Program-made: the position numbers and the translations under genes
DNA from: Flavisolibacter longurius
Lineage (GTDB): Bacteria > Bacteroidota > Bacteroidia > Chitinophagales > Chitinophagaceae
Length of the DNA: 64,000 nt
Assembly: GCA_014163555.1 (NCBI GenBank)
Contig: JACJGO010000001.1
Location: 372,001 to 436,000, forward strand
Reading direction: 5' to 3'
The notes under the pieces: model-generated
What the model was told of the DNA's origin: nothing
Databases searched by the model: none
Seen by the model: the letters and a program-made list of their open reading frames with translations, nothing else
In this document: positions 61,713 to 64,000 of the stretch, piece by piece
Layout: every line of letters begins with the position of its first letter
Position numbering within the stretch: the stretch's first letter is position 1

Positions 61713-62468
61713 TTGACTTCGAAAGAAAACAATATTAACGACAGTTTTTTCAGCGGACATTATAAAGAGGTCTGGCGCAAACTCATTCCACCCGGACTTT
61801 CAGAGGCCGAATGTTCATTTATAGAAGACGTTGCGAACCTGAAGCAAGAAGACGCTGTTCTTGATCTGATGTGTGGGTATGGTCGCCATGCATTGGAGTT
61901 GGGTCGGCGGGGTTACCACGTAACCGCTATTGACAACCTGCAGGCTTATACAGATGAAATCAATGAAATGGCTGCTACTGAAAAGCTACCAGTAAAAGCC
62001 ATGACCAGTGGTGCGCTGGAGGTTTCGCTGGAGCAAACTTTCAAGGCAGCCATCTGCATGGGCAACAGCTTTGCTTTCTTTAACAGTGAAGATGCAGCTG
62101 CCATACTTCAAAAAATTGCTTCTCATTTAACCGCCTGTGGTACCCTTATTCTGAACACATGGATGATTGCAGAAATTGCCATCAAACATTTCCAGGAAAG
62201 AGAATGGTATTACGTAGAAGATTATAAATATTTATTGGATTACCAGTATCATTTTTCACCCAACCGCATTGAGTCGGAACATACACTGATTGCACCAGAT
62301 GGATTAGTAGAAGTGATCAAAGGTGTTGACTACATTTTTACACTACAGGAACTGGAAGCGATGCTGCAAACGGCGGGTCTGAAAATGAAAAGCATTTACA
62401 GCACTCCACGCAAGAAGCCTTTTCGAATGGGCGATAACAAAGCGTATATCGTTATCGAAAAAAACTGA
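61713..62468 (+). CDS. Class I SAM-dependent methyltransferase
   Basis: This 251-residue protein has the SAM motif AVLDLMCGYGRHALELGRRGYHV, followed by TAIDNLQAY and later Rossmann strands (GTLILNTWM). The start is a TTG at 61713, four bases after the regulator stop, since no ATG precedes the SAM motif. The substrate is unknown. The tight spacing suggests co-transcription with the regulator. Confidence 0.85.
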   Translation: MTSKENNINDSFFSGHYKEVWRKLIPPGLSEAECSFIEDVANLKQEDAVLDLMCGYGRHALELGRRGYHVTAIDNLQAYTDEINEMAATEKLPVKAMTSGALEVSLEQTFKAAICMGNSFAFFNSEDAAAILQKIASHLTACGTLILNTWMIAEIAIKHFQEREWYYVEDYKYLLDYQYHFSPNRIESEHTLIAPDGLVEVIKGVDYIFTLQELEAMLQTAGLKMKSIYSTPRKKPFRMGDNKAYIVIEKN

Positions 62469-62496
62469 TTGTTTCTATTGCTTAATTTCCCCTCTG

Positions 62497-62853
62497 CTAT
62501 TGTGCCAATTCCTTTGGAGCGGAGGTAGACTTTTTGGAAGTATCGGTGATGTCAGCATGAAGATTGTTCATCATTTCCTTTAAAAGATCAGGTCTTCCCT
62601 GGTAATACTTCAAACTTTGCTGAAACCGCTCTTTGGTGACCTTGTGAAGCCCGAAAACCGTATCGTACAGGGCTGACCGTTTTGAAAATAAATGGTAAGT
62701 AGAATCTGACATCCGCAAAAAATCCACCATCTCATCAACCCGAACTACATCATACATTACATCCTGCATTTTTTCAGGCGGCAAAACATTCTTTGGCACC
62801 GACTCTCCGGAGCAGGACGCCCAAACCAGGCAGATTATGATCCAGTTACGCAT
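62497..62853 (-). CDS. DUF4296 family lipoprotein
   Basis: This 118-residue protein has a lipoprotein signal with lipobox WASC (Cys14) and the DUF4296 core LPPEKMQDVMYDVVRVDEMVDFL. Function is unknown. Its start abuts the stop of the DUF4835 gene, so the two are coupled. Confidence 0.88.
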   Translation of the reverse strand: MRNWIIICLVWASCSGESVPKNVLPPEKMQDVMYDVVRVDEMVDFLRMSDSTYHLFSKRSALYDTVFGLHKVTKERFQQSLKYYQGRPDLLKEMMNNLHADITDTSKKSTSAPKELAQ

Positions 62854-63765
62854 TTATTTTAGTTCCTTGTAAGTATTTGCATTGGTGAGATCCAAGCGGG
62901 TAAGAATATTTCTTGCCTGCGTTTTCATTTGCCCATCGGCTTTGCTGAAAATGCGTAACAGTTCATTGCTTTTTCCCTGAAAGAAAAACTGAATAGCCAT
63001 GGCGTTAGGATTTTCCTGGCTAACTGTATTGAGATAATTCAATGCATTCAATACGCCAACACGGGCATCTTTTTCCCGCTCTGAAAATACATCCAAGCCA
63101 CCGCGATAGTACGAATAAATGGCATCGTGCATCAGCGCAAAACGATTGTCCACAAAACCCTCAATCAGTTTAAACCGGTTCCGTAGTCCATCAAAAGGTT
63201 TCCATCCACTGATTTGCCCGCCTTCCGGAGCATTGTTAACGATATTCTGTGCTTTTTGAAAATACGGATCGCCACCACGCAGCGAAAAGGACGCATAATC
63301 CATTCCTAATATTAGGTTGACATAATATGCCACAATAGCCGGTAAATTGGCGGTTAACGGGTCGTTGCCCTGCACACGGTTTTCATTAAACTCCACAGGC
63401 TGAAACTCGATATACTTAAACGTGACTTCATTGTCCTGAAAGTTTACCAGTGGCGATTCATAAGAAGTGTTGTATGCAGGACGGGCCGACTGCACTGTGA
63501 GGGTTGCTTTGTAAACATTGTTGCCCAATTCCTGGTCGATGTTGAGCAGGAAATTACAACGGATTTTTTCCTGGGGCTGGTAGCCATCAGCCGACCACTT
63601 ACGGTTGTTTACAAAATTCGTCAGCGTTGTTTGCAGGGTCTGAAACGTTTTTTTATCAACCTGTGTACTTACCCGGTTGGCCATTACGGTAAAACGTGCT
63701 TGCATTTCCTGCGTCCTGGCCAGTTGCGCAATCAGCAACAGGGCAGGCAATACGATCCATTTCAT
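62854..63765 (-). CDS. DUF4835 (PorD-like) protein
   Basis: This 303-residue protein has a signal peptide (MKWIVLPALLLIAQLARTQ) and the DUF4835 pattern: FTVMANRVSTQVDKKTFQTL, FNENRVQGNDPLTANLPAIV, YYVNLILGMDYASFSLRGGD. This family is associated with type IX secretion in Bacteroidota (named PorD in some annotations, from memory). It overlaps the coaBC stop by 4 bases, placing it in a coaBC-DUF4835-DUF4296 operon. Confidence 0.87.
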   Translation of the reverse strand: MKWIVLPALLLIAQLARTQEMQARFTVMANRVSTQVDKKTFQTLQTTLTNFVNNRKWSADGYQPQEKIRCNFLLNIDQELGNNVYKATLTVQSARPAYNTSYESPLVNFQDNEVTFKYIEFQPVEFNENRVQGNDPLTANLPAIVAYYVNLILGMDYASFSLRGGDPYFQKAQNIVNNAPEGGQISGWKPFDGLRNRFKLIEGFVDNRFALMHDAIYSYYRGGLDVFSEREKDARVGVLNALNYLNTVSQENPNAMAIQFFFQGKSNELLRIFSKADGQMKTQARNILTRLDLTNANTYKELK

Positions 63766-64000
63766 GGTAATAAATTCGTTATCGTGTCAACAATATCTTT
63801 GGCCAATGCTTTCTTTGATTTCAGCGCAATGGCTTTTTCCTCCCCGTTTCGCATGTAAAAAGTAGCTTTGTTGGTATCGTGCCCGAATCCTGCACCTTCA
63901 TCCTGCAGAGAATTAAGCACAATCACATCCGCATTTTTCTCGGCCAACTTTTTTAAAGCACTTTCTTTTTCGTTGTTGGTCTCCAATGCAAATCCTACCA
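63762..64000 (-). CDS. coaBC: CoaBC C-terminus (partial)
   Basis: The reading frame runs off the window edge and encodes about 79 residues of the phosphopantothenate--cysteine ligase domain, recognisable by VGFALETNNEKESALKKL and ADVIVLNSLQDEGAGFGHDTN. The bifunctional enzyme makes 4'-phosphopantetheine for coenzyme A. The 5' part is outside the window. Confidence 0.9.
   Translation of the reverse strand, partial: VGFALETNNEKESALKKLAEKNADVIVLNSLQDEGAGFGHDTNKATFYMRNGEEKAIALKSKKALAKDIVDTITNLLP

Overview
The window is a stretch of a Bacteroidota chromosome, most likely from the family Chitinophagaceae. The evidence is type IX secretion sorting domains of both common kinds, a PorP/SprF protein, a PKD protein with a gliding-type C-terminus, DUF4835/DUF4296/DUF4230 proteins, and Bacteroidota-type -7 promoter boxes (TAnnTTTG) a few bases upstream of many start codons. 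The family-level placement is inference from gene content; no rRNA is present. Gene density is ordinary for a chromosome, with one insertion sequence and one tRNA.

Layout. 1-1.1 kb: tail of an unidentified gene and an NAD-dependent epimerase-like protein. 1.6-5.8 kb: a disturbed locus in which an IS21-family element (istA/istB) lies between two 5'-truncated genes, a secreted S74 fibre protein and a large serine recombinase, next to tRNA-Ala(GGC). 5.9-8.9 kb: an SDR oxidoreductase, a repeat-flanked intergenic stretch and yidC. 9.4-20 kb: a T9SS-exported protein, cmk, clpC, a STAS-like protein, a fructosamine-kinase-like protein, rnz and uvrA. 20-35.7 kb: envelope and membrane genes (secreted protein, OmpA lipoprotein, beta-barrel, two sugar/lipid-related enzymes, PAP2, MFS, DUF418, MBL hydrolase, tandem DUF4230, bestrophin, CBS). 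35.9-41.8 kb: a 1597-residue PKD adhesin with its PorP/SprF partner. 42-50.8 kb: MpaB-like and HD proteins, gcvP, a TonB-type outer-membrane protein and a glycosyltransferase. 51.5-57.9 kb: housekeeping genes rsmG, tgt, an LptF/G permease, trpS, a deoxynucleoside kinase and a cobalamin adenosyltransferase. 58.2-61.7 kb: a signalling island. 61.7-64 kb: a methyltransferase and a DUF4296-DUF4835-coaBC group.

The most interesting region is 58.2-61.7 kb. On the minus strand a 29-codon ORF with its own strong hairpin terminator (60427-60516) precedes a seven-helix membrane protein, a histidine kinase with no sensor domain, and a LuxR-type response regulator. A second, paralogous response regulator is divergently transcribed. 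This looks like a peptide-linked two-component system. The peptide gene and its link to the kinase are inference from layout.

Other unexplained signals are heptamer-phased degenerate repeats next to stop codons, often in opposing pairs; a 31-bp imperfect inverted repeat behind the SDR gene; a 19-bp identical sequence at two distant intergenic sites; a Tgt protein without its usual zinc ligands; and several genes with almost no room for a 5' leader.
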